From Polyangiaceae bacterium (GTDB lineage Bacteria > Myxococcota_A > Polyangia > Polyangiales > Polyangiaceae), in assembly GCA_025937785.1 (NCBI GenBank), contig JAICQQ010000019.1, positions 1-64,000 on the forward strand: a DNA stretch of 64,000 bases, read 5' to 3'. Under the pieces are notes generated by a model. The model ran no database searches and was not told where the DNA came from. It worked only from the letters and a program-made list of their open reading frames with translations. Shown one piece after another: positions 17,285 to 26,840 of the stretch. How positions within the stretch are numbered: the first letter of the stretch is position 1; each line of letters starts with the position of its first letter. The translations under genes were made by a program, and so were the position numbers.

Positions 17285-17661
17285 CTAGGGCCTGTCCCTG
17301 AATTGGACGATGGCCCCGTGAACGTGAACGTGAACGTAAACGTGCCCGTGCCCGAAGAAGCGCAACCGATGCCGAGGTGGGGCCGATGGCTGCTCGATCA
17401 TGAGGGATTGGAAGTGTATCAAGTCGCGCTGGATTTGCTCGTTATCGCGAACGCGATCATAGAAGGACTACCGCGAGGACGAGGCCACCTGTCGGATCAG
17501 TTCACCCGGGCGTCCTTGTCGATTGTGTTGAACATCGCCTGGCCTACCCATGGAACACACTTCGACCGCCATGGATAGCTCTTTCCTCGACTTCTCGGGC
17601 ACGGGCACGCACACGTTCACGTTCACGTTCACGGGCCGGACCAATTCAGGGACAGGTCTAG
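17285..17661. mobile_element. Inverted-repeat element enclosing a truncated four-helix-bundle gene
   Basis: The left end 17285-17306 (CTAGGGCCTGTCCCTGAATTGG in the + direction, given by its ends CTAG and TTGG) is matched in reverse at 17641-17661. The arms continue inward with hexameric GTGAAC repeats and a GTGCCCGTGCCCGA box, so each arm is about 80 bases. Both arms carry the same 5' part of a coding frame (VNVNVNVxVPVPE), pointing inward. Between them lies a shortened four-helix-bundle gene. A solo copy of the right arm recurs at 23094-23172. No transposase is present, so it looks like a non-autonomous, MITE-like or IVP-type dispersed element. Boundaries beginning with CTAG are suggested by all three arms. 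Confidence 0.75.
17303..17578 (+). pseudogene. Truncated four-helix-bundle (23S rRNA intervening sequence type) protein
   Basis: From a TTG at 17303 (or an ATG at 17370) the frame encodes (VN)n-VPVP repeats and then LEVYQVALDLLVIANAIIEGLPRGRG and FTRASLSIVLNIA, the first two helices of the four helix bundle family. The family continues with AEGAGE and two more helices, about 120 residues in all. Here the frame leaves the family after SIVLNIA and runs into the opposite repeat arm, so helices 3 and 4 are lost. The function of full-length relatives is unclear; they are often linked to rRNA intervening sequences. Confidence 0.72.
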
Positions 17662-18125
17662 TTGCAGGCCGAGCGGATGTGGATGCACTTCTTGGTGGCC
17701 GCGAAGCAAAGGTCGCGCGTGCACTCGACTCCATCGTCGCACTCAGCGTCAGCGAGGCACTCGCAGCGCGAGCGGTCGAAGACGCAACGTCCTGCTTCAC
17801 ACGTCGCAGTAACGCAATCCGCCGTCTTCGGACCCCGGCAATCGGCGGCTCGAGCGCAGGCGGCTTGCACCGCCGCTGGCTCGACGGGGCCCGGCCTTTC
17901 CGCTTCGGGTGCCGGCGCCCGCACCGCCGGCGCAGCCTGAGAGGTCGGCGGCGGCTCGACCTCGGACGGCGTCGGAACTGGCGGCGCGGCGGGCTTCGCG
18001 TGAGGAGGCTGCCTCCCAACGTCATCGGGAGCCAGCAGACGCATGGCGCCGAGCGCAAACACCAGCGACAGGAGCACCAGCCCCAGCGCCAGGAGCCACC
18101 AATTTCTCTGCTTGTCGTTGGCCAC
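17658..18125 (-). CDS. Membrane-anchored Cys-rich protein
   Basis: The 155-residue protein has one N-terminal membrane segment (WWLLALGLVLLSLVFALGAM, residues 9-28), a Pro/Ala linker, and a C-terminal Cys-rich domain with twelve or so Cys in spacing such as CLADAECDDGVECTRDLC, like the Dickkopf-type repeats of myxobacterial surface proteins. Its TAG stop is made by the CTAG end of the adjacent inverted-repeat element, so the element sits exactly at the 3' end and the native tail may be altered. Function unknown; an outward-facing binding or adhesion role is a guess. Confidence 0.75.
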   Translation of the reverse strand: MANDKQRNWWLLALGLVLLSLVFALGAMRLLAPDDVGRQPPHAKPAAPPVPTPSEVEPPPTSQAAPAVRAPAPEAERPGPVEPAAVQAACARAADCRGPKTADCVTATCEAGRCVFDRSRCECLADAECDDGVECTRDLCFAATKKCIHIRSACN

Positions 18126-18206
18126 GGATCCTCGGCGACTTTAGACGAGTCCAGGGCGAAGGGGCAATGTTGCGCCTCGCGCGTGCGGGGCTTAGGCTGG
18201 CCCCGC

Positions 18207-18866
18207 ATGGGTGACCTTGCGAGCGTGCGCGATGACCTCGGAGCCATCCACCTGCGCTCGCTCTTGGTCAACAGGCAGGCCACCCCCGCGCTGTTCCGAA
18301 GCAGGTTGAACGACGTTCCCCTCGAATTGCGTGACCGCTGGCTCGATCTGGTGTGGGACGTCGAAGAGATCGCTGACGACCATCCGGCGCTTCCGCGCGG
18401 TTGTGTGCCCTATCTACCGTGTCCTGTGGCCACCGTGGTGGATGCCGTCCAGCAGGCGCGTGTGACCTCGACGGACGTCTTCGTCGACATCGGATCCGGG
18501 ACCGGCCGCACTGCATTTCTGGCGCACGCGCTGACAGGCGCAGGCTGCATCGGCATCGAAATTCAGCCCGCCCTCGTGCGAGCCGCGACCGGACGCGCCG
18601 CCTGGTTGAACCTCAGCCGCACGCGGTTCATCGAGGGTGACGCGGCCGACTGGGTACGCTTCATGACCACCGGAACCGTGTTCTTTCTCTACTGCCCGTT
18701 TAGCGGAGACCGGCTCCAGCGTTTCCTCGATGAGCTCGAGGACGTGGCTCGCGCTCGGAGGATCCGGGTGTGTTGCGTCGACATGCCCCCGCTCGAGCGT
18801 CCCTGGCTCACCCCGCTGCCCTCGATGTCCGTAGATCTGGACGTGTACCAGAGCTTGCCTTTTTGA
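18207..18866 (+). CDS. SAM-dependent class I methyltransferase
   Basis: I place the start at the ATG at 18207 (219 residues); the open frame continues upstream through the repeat element without sense. Motif I is VFVDIGSGTGRTAFLA, followed by the acidic strand CIGIEIQPALV and GDAADWVRF. The motif pattern resembles DOT1/histone-methyltransferase-like folds but the substrate cannot be deduced. No signal or membrane segment, so cytoplasmic. Confidence 0.85.
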   Translation: MGDLASVRDDLGAIHLRSLLVNRQATPALFRSRLNDVPLELRDRWLDLVWDVEEIADDHPALPRGCVPYLPCPVATVVDAVQQARVTSTDVFVDIGSGTGRTAFLAHALTGAGCIGIEIQPALVRAATGRAAWLNLSRTRFIEGDAADWVRFMTTGTVFFLYCPFSGDRLQRFLDELEDVARARRIRVCCVDMPPLERPWLTPLPSMSVDLDVYQSLPF

Positions 18867-18968
18867 GCGCCGATCATCGCGTTCAGTAGAGGCGTTGCCC
18901 CTAGCGAGGGTTGTCAAGCGCAAGGGCCGGACCTAAGCTCCCCCTCCCATTCAGCAAAGGAGAGCATC

Positions 18969-19385
18969 ATGCCTACCCCGTACCTGAACTTCGACGGCAA
19001 GACCAGCGAAGCGTTCGCCTTCTACGCCAAGGTGCTCGGCGGTGAGATCGAGTTTTCGCAAACCTTCGGTGAGTCTCCGATGAAGGGGGACGTGCCACCC
19101 GAGTATCAAGATCGCATCATGCACGCGACGCTGAAGCTTCCCGATGGCCGCCTGATGGCTTCTGACACGGGCCCCTGGTCACCGTACGAAGGCTCAATGC
19201 GCAGCTGCTCGCTGTCGCTCCATTTCACCGACACCGACAAAGCACGCAAAGCCTTCGACGCGCTCGCCGAAGGGGGCAAGGTCAACATGCCTTTCGGTGA
19301 AACGTTTTGGGCGGCAGGCTTCGGAGCTCTCACCGATCGCTTCGGCATCGCGTGGATGGTGAACTGCGAAAAGCCCACTTCCTGA
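18969..19385 (+). CDS. VOC family protein, PhnB/YjdN-like
   Basis: The 138-residue protein has the glyoxalase/bleomycin-resistance fold in its PhnB form: PYLNFDGKTSEAFAFYAKVLGGE at the start, IMHATLKLPDGRLMASD in the middle and WAAGFGALTDRFGIAWMVN at the end. AAGGAGAG-like bases (GGAGAG) lie just before the ATG. Members bind metals or small ligands; the reaction is unknown. Confidence 0.92.
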   Translation: MPTPYLNFDGKTSEAFAFYAKVLGGEIEFSQTFGESPMKGDVPPEYQDRIMHATLKLPDGRLMASDTGPWSPYEGSMRSCSLSLHFTDTDKARKAFDALAEGGKVNMPFGETFWAAGFGALTDRFGIAWMVNCEKPTS

Positions 19386-19444
19386 GCATCGCCGGCGGAC
19401 GCGAGGTCGACTCCGCAGCCGACCTCGCGAGTGGGTCCGAGCCG

Positions 19445-20551
19445 CTACTCGCAGAGCTGAAAGCCCGTGTCGATGTCGCCGGGCTGCATCTCGAGGTTTG
19501 CCTCGACGAAGTTGCCATGGATGTCGGTAGCGCGCACCCGAAACGGCGGGGTCCCGAAGTCGTTCTCCGGGGGCGCCCAATAGTTGTACTCCGTGCGCGT
19601 GGCCTGGACCCAGGTGCCATCGACGCGCACCTCCACCGATTGGATGGGCGCGCGATGGCCCTGCACCAACACTTCGTTCCAGAACTCGTTGTCGGGTTCC
19701 TTGAGCTTGAACGAGACGTCGTTGCTCGTGGGACACGGCACGTACTTCCAGTTGATCTGGCCCTTGCCCGCGCGATTGCCGATGTAACCGTCACCGACGT
19801 TGCCGACTTGCGAGAACGCTGCCTGACTCAAGTCGATGTGGCCAGACACGCATTTGTTGTTGGTCGCGATCGGGCACTGGTCCACGATGGTGATCACTAC
19901 CTTCTGCCCCGTGTCCTGCCGGCTCACCTCGACACAAGCTCCACAAGCGGCCGCGGTGTTGTAGTCCGCGGTGTTCATGGCCCCGAAAAATTCCCCGTTG
20001 CCGGTGTACACGTGGTTGACGCGATCGGGTCCTTGCTGGATGCCGAAGCTGCAGTTCACGTCGCCGATATTCGCCGTGCCTTGCGAGAACGTGTACCAGG
20101 TGATGCTGCCGTCGTTGCTGCCGCCCCAACTCTCCGGGCACTCCCCCGGGCCCCCGCTCAAGTTCACTTCCGGTTCTGGGCCACCGGTGGTGGTGCCGGT
20201 GGTCGTAGCGCCGGTCGTCGTCGTACCGTCGGTCGACGTGCCCCCGGTCGTGGTCGCGCCGTCGGTCGTCGTCCCGTCCGTCGTGGTCGTCCCGTCCGTG
20301 GTCGTCCCCACCGTGCTCGTCATCACAGAGGCATCGCCGCCCGTGGTGCTGGTCCCGCTCGTCGTGCTGGCCACGCTCGTGCTCGTGACGGCGGCAGCGT
20401 CGACGCCCGCGGAGGTAAAACTGGACGTGGCCGTCGTACTCGCATCCAGGAGGTCCTCGCTCGAGTCAGGTGAGCCGTTGGCGCAGCCTGAAGCGAGACA
20501 CAGCGAGGTAGCGAGCGAACCGGTCGCGACGGAAAGGATCTTCTTCAGCAT
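19445..20551 (-). CDS. Bacterial expansin-like lipoprotein
   Basis: The 368-residue protein has a lipoprotein signal (SLCLASGCAN) and about 110 residues of Thr-rich linker with TTDGT repeats. The rest matches the two-domain bacterial expansin: a six-stranded double-psi barrel (NVNCSFGIQQ, MNTADYNTAAACGACVEV, VVITIVDQCP with the catalytic-site Asp, HIDLSQAAFSQVG) and a second domain like CBM63 (VLVQGHRAPIQSVEVRVDGTWVQATR, YNYWAPPENDFGTPPFRVRATDIHG). Expansins loosen cellulose-hemicellulose contacts without hydrolysis and would help the neighbouring mannanase and xylanases. Surface-anchored by lipid. Confidence 0.9.
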   Translation of the reverse strand: MLKKILSVATGSLATSLCLASGCANGSPDSSEDLLDASTTATSSFTSAGVDAAAVTSTSVASTTSGTSTTGGDASVMTSTVGTTTDGTTTTDGTTTDGATTTGGTSTDGTTTTGATTTGTTTGGPEPEVNLSGGPGECPESWGGSNDGSITWYTFSQGTANIGDVNCSFGIQQGPDRVNHVYTGNGEFFGAMNTADYNTAAACGACVEVSRQDTGQKVVITIVDQCPIATNNKCVSGHIDLSQAAFSQVGNVGDGYIGNRAGKGQINWKYVPCPTSNDVSFKLKEPDNEFWNEVLVQGHRAPIQSVEVRVDGTWVQATRTEYNYWAPPENDFGTPPFRVRATDIHGNFVEANLEMQPGDIDTGFQLCE

Positions 20552-20799
20552 GCGTTTCGGTCGGGGGGGCTAAGTGCACGCACTCCGCGCCGAAACCTCA
20601 GCCATCTCTGGCCGCGCTCGACCGCACGCGCACACGCCCTTACCTTACATCACCTTTGAGTATTTTCAGGCGCTGAAGCGGCCCAGAAATAAACCCGTGA
20701 TGCATAAAACCAACATTACTGGAACACGGACCCGCGATGCACCTGCTGCGCGGGCGTTGCGACGCACTGCAATTGCTGCAGCGCGGGCAGCCATCCGCT

Positions 20800-22555
<1,756 letters not shown>

Positions 22556-23017
22556 ATGTCTGCCCCACATCAGCTTGTCTATGCAGTGTTCGACAACGAG
22601 AAGGTGGCAGCCAAGGCTGTTAGAGCTTTGGTCGACCGTCATTTCACGACCGACGACATCTGCGCCGTGCCGGCAAGCGCGATCTCTGCGCCACTCGCTG
22701 GGGGCGTGGCGAGTCTGAAGGAGTGGCAAAGTGCCTACGACTTTCCGCAAGACCGCCTGACCCCCCATGGGGTGCTGGTGGGCGCGCGGACACCAGACGC
22801 TGAACGCAGCGATGCCGCCGGCGCAGCCCTGAGCGGCGTGGGAGCACCCGAGGTATGGGTCCTGGCACCCCGAGACGTGACCACCGAGCGTGCTCGGCGC
22901 GAGGAACGCGAGCGCCGCATCGACGAGGCCATCGATGAGTCATTTCCTGCCAGTGACCCGCCGTTTTGGACGTCTGGCTGGACCGGACCCCCTACGCCGA
23001 AGCCTAACCAGCGCTGA
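22556..23017 (+). CDS. Conserved hypothetical protein with DEAIDESFPASDPP tail motif
   Basis: I choose the ATG at 22556 because AGGAGA lies seven bases upstream (153 residues). The N-terminal half begins LVYAVFDNEKVAAKAVRALVDRHF, which looks like a small alpha/beta stress-type domain that detects or scales an index. The C-terminus ends RIDEAIDESFPASDPPFW, a short motif found on many small bacterial proteins. No signal peptide. Function unknown. Confidence 0.75.
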   Translation: MSAPHQLVYAVFDNEKVAAKAVRALVDRHFTTDDICAVPASAISAPLAGGVASLKEWQSAYDFPQDRLTPHGVLVGARTPDAERSDAAGAALSGVGAPEVWVLAPRDVTTERARREERERRIDEAIDESFPASDPPFWTSGWTGPPTPKPNQR

Positions 23018-23093
23018 TCCAGGCAGCCCCAGCGCCAGAGTCAAGCGCTCGAAGTCGCGACCCTGTGGATGCCGGTCCGTTCGAGCGTGGCCT

Positions 23094-23172
23094 GCTCTTT
23101 CCTCGACTTCTCGGGCACGGGCACGCACACGTTCACGTTCACGGGCCGGACCAATTCAGGGACAGGCCCTAG
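23094..23172. repeat. Solo arm of the 17285-17661 inverted-repeat element
   Basis: The 73 bases 23094-23166 are the same as 17578-17656 except that they have two GTTCAC hexamers instead of three. They end CCAATTCAGGGACAGG followed by CCCTAG, which matches the left end of the full element. No inward coding gene remains. It lies between the conserved hypothetical gene and the TonB operon. Confidence 0.85.
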
Positions 23173-23209
23173 TCCAGTAAGTACGATAATTCGACAGCGG
23201 GGTTCGAGG

Positions 23210-24016
23210 TCACCGGGTGAACCGCACCCGAACCACGAGCTCGCTGCCGACGGCTGCGCCCGTGCGGTCGTGCGCGGGGCGGAACTGCTTTCCCAGCGCG
23301 CAGCGGCGAGCCGCCGCTCCGAAACCGTGCCCCGGATCCGTCATCACGACAACTTCGTCGAGCGCGCCGCGCGCGTTGACGAGGATCTTCAGCTGGACCA
23401 CCGCGAGGTCGATGCCCCCGGCGTCGGCCGCCGGTGGAAACGGGCACGACCACGCAAAACCGCCGACGACGGAAGGCCGGCGGGAAAGATCTCGGCTCGG
23501 GCCCTGGCCTGCAGCAGCAGGTGGAGCGGGAGCAACGCCCGCAGCAGGGTGAAGCCCGGGCCCAGGCGCGCCGCGGGAGCTGGTAGCCCCGCCCGCAAAC
23601 ATCGTGGCTCGACCAGTCACGAATTGATCGGTGAAGTCGAGTGGTGCAGCGTCGTCCCGTGCGGTCAGCACGGCCGCCGCGAGTTGCGGCGGCGACGGCG
23701 GGCTCGAGCGAGGCGTGCGCGGCGACGGCGACGGCGACTGGGGCAACGCGGCTCGGGGGATCGCAGGTGCTGCGGGCGGGTCCGGGGGAACGGGCGGCGG
23801 CGGCGGCGGGTCGATGTCGAACACCTCGGTCGCCGCGTAGGTCAGCGGCGGAGCCACCGCCCCTGCCGACGGAAGGGCCAAACCCAGGCTTCCGTGAACC
23901 GCGCTCGAGAGCATGACCCACAACGCGAGCCACCACCGATTGGACGCTGGGAGCGGACGCGGATCCTTCAAGGGGTCCGGGCGGAGGGTCACTCGCCACA
24001 GCGCGGAGTGCGTCAC
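23210..24016 (-). CDS. tonB: TonB family energy transducer
   Basis: The 268-residue protein has an N-terminal membrane anchor (WWLALWVMLSSAVHGSLGLALP), a long Pro-rich linker (PPPPPPVPPDPPAAPA) spanning the periplasm, and a C-terminal TonB domain (VQLKILVNARGALDEVVVM, GKQFRPAHDRTG). TonB passes proton-motive energy from ExbB/ExbD to outer-membrane receptors. It overlaps the exbD gene by a GTGA, so exbB-exbD-tonB form one operon. The linker is rich in Ala and Arg and ends in a long Gly/Ala part before the domain. Confidence 0.92.
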   Translation of the reverse strand: MTHSALWRVTLRPDPLKDPRPLPASNRWWLALWVMLSSAVHGSLGLALPSAGAVAPPLTYAATEVFDIDPPPPPPVPPDPPAAPAIPRAALPQSPSPSPRTPRSSPPSPPQLAAAVLTARDDAAPLDFTDQFVTGRATMFAGGATSSRGAPGPGLHPAAGVAPAPPAAAGQGPSRDLSRRPSVVGGFAWSCPFPPAADAGGIDLAVVQLKILVNARGALDEVVVMTDPGHGFGAAARRCALGKQFRPAHDRTGAAVGSELVVRVRFTR

Positions 24017-24438
24017 CGGGCGCGCTCCGTCTGCGGCACAGGGACGACGCCGAACCCGATCTTTTCCACGCCACTCTGCCTGAGCAGATCCAGGGCGCGC
24101 ATGACGCGACCATGCGGCACTCGGGCATCGGCGTGCACCACAGCGCGCAGCTCTCGATGCCGCGCGCGAGCCAGGCGCGCTCGAGTGACGAGGTCGTCGT
24201 CCGTGCGCACGCGTTCGCCGTTGATCTCGATACCCCCATCCGCCGGCAATGCGACGCTGAAGATTTCTTGAACGGGGTTGCCCGTGGCAGCTTTGGGCAG
24301 ATCCAAATCGAGCGCTTGGCGATTCACGACGACGCGCGCCGTCACCATGAAGATGATCAGCAGCACCAGGGTGATGTCCACCAACGGGGTGACGTTGATG
24401 CTCGTGATTGGCCCCCGCTGGGGGTCGCTAGCTGCCAT
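24013..24438 (-). CDS. exbD: ExbD/TolR biopolymer transport protein
   Basis: The 141-residue protein has one N-terminal membrane helix (INVTPLVDITLVLLIIFMV) with the conserved Asp that conducts protons, preceded by the family motif, and a periplasmic domain with the LDLPKA pattern. It works with ExbB as the ion-driven motor for TonB. It overlaps exbB by 11 bases and tonB by 4. Confidence 0.95.
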   Translation of the reverse strand: MAASDPQRGPITSINVTPLVDITLVLLIIFMVTARVVVNRQALDLDLPKAATGNPVQEIFSVALPADGGIEINGERVRTDDDLVTRARLARARHRELRAVVHADARVPHGRVMRALDLLRQSGVEKIGFGVVPVPQTERAR

Positions 24439-25111
24439 GGGCGGCCTCGTCGAATGCTGGCTCGGCTTCGGGCGCTGCCCCGACGTGCGCCAGCAGCACG
24501 TGCCCGAGCGTCTCCGCGTCTGCGAGCGTGGCCAGCAGGCGATCCTGAAAGTAGTTGAACAGGGCTACTGCCGGGATGGCGACGACCAAACCGACGGCGG
24601 TGACCACCAACGCCTCGGCGATCGGTGCCATGACGCGCTCCGGCGCGAGCTCGGCGGCGGTCGCGGCCGCGCGCCCGGCCTTACCCAGCTCGTCGAAAGC
24701 CCCGACGATCCCAATCACCGTCCCGAGCAACCCGACGAACGGCGCATTGTTGCCCACGGTCCCGAGCACTATCAGTCGCCGCTCGAGCTGTGCCCGTTTG
24801 AGCCCCGTCGCCGCTGCCATGGCTTCGCCAGCTGCGCTCGCTCCGCGCTCCCACTGGGCCAAGCCGGCGAGCACGATCTCTGCTGCGACGCCCCGGGCGT
24901 TCGACAACTCACGCCGCGCATGATCGATGTTTCCCGCCTCTAGCAAGCGGTGCAGGTGTTGCACCAGGGCATCGACCTGTCTTGGTTGAGATCGGAACAC
25001 CCGCCAGCGATCGAGCGCGACCGCCAAGGACAGTATACTGAGCACGATCAGCAGCCATAGGACCCAGCTCGGGCCGACGTCGACCATGAGCCGCTTGGAT
25101 TGTTCTATCAT
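24428..25111 (-). CDS. exbB: ExbB/TolQ proton channel protein
   Basis: I place the start at the ATG at 25111 (227 residues). Three membrane segments are visible: WVLWLLIVLSILSLAVALDRW, APFVGLLGTVIGIVGAFDEL with the family signature GLLGTVxGI, and IAEALVVTAVGLVVAIPAVALFNYF. This is the MotA/TolQ/ExbB channel that powers TonB. First gene of the exbB-exbD-tonB operon, divergent from a TonB/CpD gene. Confidence 0.94.
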   Translation of the reverse strand: MIEQSKRLMVDVGPSWVLWLLIVLSILSLAVALDRWRVFRSQPRQVDALVQHLHRLLEAGNIDHARRELSNARGVAAEIVLAGLAQWERGASAAGEAMAAATGLKRAQLERRLIVLGTVGNNAPFVGLLGTVIGIVGAFDELGKAGRAAATAAELAPERVMAPIAEALVVTAVGLVVAIPAVALFNYFQDRLLATLADAETLGHVLLAHVGAAPEAEPAFDEAAHGS

Positions 25112-25214
25112 CGCTTGTGTCCGTATTCGCCGCTCGGGCGCAGATGCTTCACAGCCGACCTCCAGAAAAAAAAATGAAGTCGGACAGGGGCAGGAGCGGA
25201 CCTTGGGTGCGCCC

Positions 25215-25875
25215 ATGAACTGCACTCGGGTCACACGCTGGACCATCGCCTTCGGCGTCGTTGCGATCTGGCGCACGGCATCCGCTCAACCCAGCCCCCC
25301 GAGCGCCCAACCACCGGCGAACAGCGGTGAGGCGCCGGCCCCTGCCATCGTCCCTCCGCGGCTCGCTCACGATCCAGGTGTGTCGTATCCGAGGTCACTC
25401 CTGAAGCAAGGCCGGTACGAGCACGTGCAGATTCACCTCATTTTGGAGCTGGACGTCTCCGGCGCCGTCGTCGGCGCCAAACTCGAGCGCGAGGCGTCCG
25501 CCCCCTTCGCTGAAGCCGCGCTGCTGGCCGCCGAAAGCCTGCGCTTCGAGCCGGCTCTGCGCGATGGCGTGCCGGCTCCCGCGCGCATCCGATTTCGCTA
25601 CGACTTAACGCCGCCCCCTGCTGCGCTGGGCGGCCGGGTGATCGACGCCGGGACGGGTGAACCAGTGTCCGGCGCGCGCGTCCCTCTTGAGCTTGGCCGA
25701 CGGCGAGCAACGGCTCACCACCAGCGCAGATGGAACTTGGAGCACCCAGGACCTTCCGGGCGGCTCGGCGACGCTACGCGTGGAGGCGCCGGGTCACCTG
25801 GCTCAGACCACGCTGTCCGGGGCGCCGCGGGATCCGCTCGCAGCGAACTTGGCCCTACACCGCCCCCAACATTAG
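25215..25875 (+). pseudogene. Frameshifted TonB-CpD gene, N-terminal part of a TonB-linked receptor
   Basis: From the ATG at 25215 the frame has a signal peptide (FGVVAIWRTASAQP), a TonB C-terminal-like domain (QIHLILELDVSGAVVGAKLE) and the start of a CarboxypepD_reg domain (LGGRVIDAGTGEPVSGARV). Then the matching continues only in the next frame (SLADGEQRLTTSADGTWSTQD, GGSATLRVEAPGHLAQ) until TAG at 25875. So there is one indel near 25675-25685. In full-length proteins of this type a TonB-dependent receptor barrel follows; here it is missing. It is divergent from the exbB operon, so the Ton motor may have lost its own receptor. Confidence 0.72.
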
Positions 25876-25887
25876 AAAAGCGGGACC

Positions 25888-26028
25888 GTGCAGCCCTCGA
25901 CCCGACCCCTAGAGCTCCTCCTTCCCGCGGAATCGACCCCTGTCTCCACGACGGAGATGTGGCGCGGCATGTGCGCAACACTCGTCGTGATGATGATCAT
26001 CGGTCTCTGGTTCGTCGGCGTGCTCTGA
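25888..26028 (+). CDS. Possible small single-pass membrane protein
   Basis: A GTG at 25888 opens a 46-codon frame whose second half is one hydrophobic helix (MCATLVVMMIIGLWFVGVL) ending at TGA 26028. It starts 12 bases after the frameshifted TonB/CpD gene. The ribosome-binding site is weak (AGCGGG). It could be a real small membrane protein of a Ton-related operon or chance; I cannot decide. Confidence 0.35.
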   Translation: MQPSTRPLELLLPAESTPVSTTEMWRGMCATLVVMMIIGLWFVGVL

Positions 26029-26160
26029 GAGCAGCGTCTGGGTGCGCCGAAGGTGGCGTACCCGGCCCTACTTTTCACGACGACGCGTCGCGCGCGCCGA
26101 AACAGTCCGGCGACTTTCTGCCAGATGTGGCGCTCGTGTTGGCGGCCTGCCCGTGGTAGG

Positions 26161-26706
26161 TTGGCAGCCGCTTTGCCTCGTTCGAGTCTTGCGCTGGCTG
26201 CTTGTGCAGCGGTCCTCATCGGCTGCGGAGACGGAGGCGGGGATGCAACCATCGACGTCGTCTACGACCCTTGCGCCGTCGTAGTGGAGACGCGCCGGTC
26301 GTCGGACGCTCAGCAGATTGGAGTGTCCGAGGCGGTCGACCTTTGGAACCGTGTGGCAGGCTTGCGCCTGACGCTGTCGGGGGCGAAAGACTTGCCGCGG
26401 CTCGTCCTGCAATTCGACGACGCGGCCAGCATTTTTCACGGCGTTTACGACGATGAGCGCGGCGTCATCTTCATCAACGATGATCTCGATGGCGATGAAT
26501 TGGTGGTCACGGCGGCGCACGAGTTAGGGCACGCGTTCGGCCTGAACCATGTGGCTACGCGCGCGCGGCGCTCGGTGATGAATCCCAATAATCTCACGGT
26601 GTCACCCACGAGCGACGACGTCGCAAGCCTGCGCGCCCTCTGGGGAAACTGCGAAGCGCCGGAGCGTCCACCGGCCGAGCCAAGCAGCGGCGACGCTGAG
26701 CGGTAG
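26161..26706 (+). CDS. Matrixin-like zinc metalloprotease lipoprotein
   Basis: The most sensible start is a TTG at 26161, giving a lipoprotein signal (LALAACAAVLIGC) and 181 residues; a longer frame starts at 26053 without a clean signal. The zinc motif HELGHAFGLNH (HExxHxxGxxH) is at about residue 119 and the Met-turn is SVMNPNNL. This is a short, stripped-down metzincin of the matrixin type. It should act at the cell surface on unknown substrates. Confidence 0.85.
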   Translation: MAAALPRSSLALAACAAVLIGCGDGGGDATIDVVYDPCAVVVETRRSSDAQQIGVSEAVDLWNRVAGLRLTLSGAKDLPRLVLQFDDAASIFHGVYDDERGVIFINDDLDGDELVVTAAHELGHAFGLNHVATRARRSVMNPNNLTVSPTSDDVASLRALWGNCEAPERPPAEPSSGDAER

Positions 26707-26840
26707 CCTCCGATCCAGCAAGCGCGCACGAGGATATCGGCGTTGCCGTTGCGCCACGCGTGTTTTCAGCTCAGCTGCGTCGAAGGAAATTGGAACCGAT
26801 CCTGCATCGTCGCTGGCGTCCCCAAACCAAGGAGGATTTC

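Noticed and set aside
17468-18283. Long minus-strand frame through the inverted-repeat element and the Cys-rich gene
   Set aside because: It runs through the repeat and in the wrong frame of the membrane protein; only the arm peptide VNVNVCVPVPE is meaningful.
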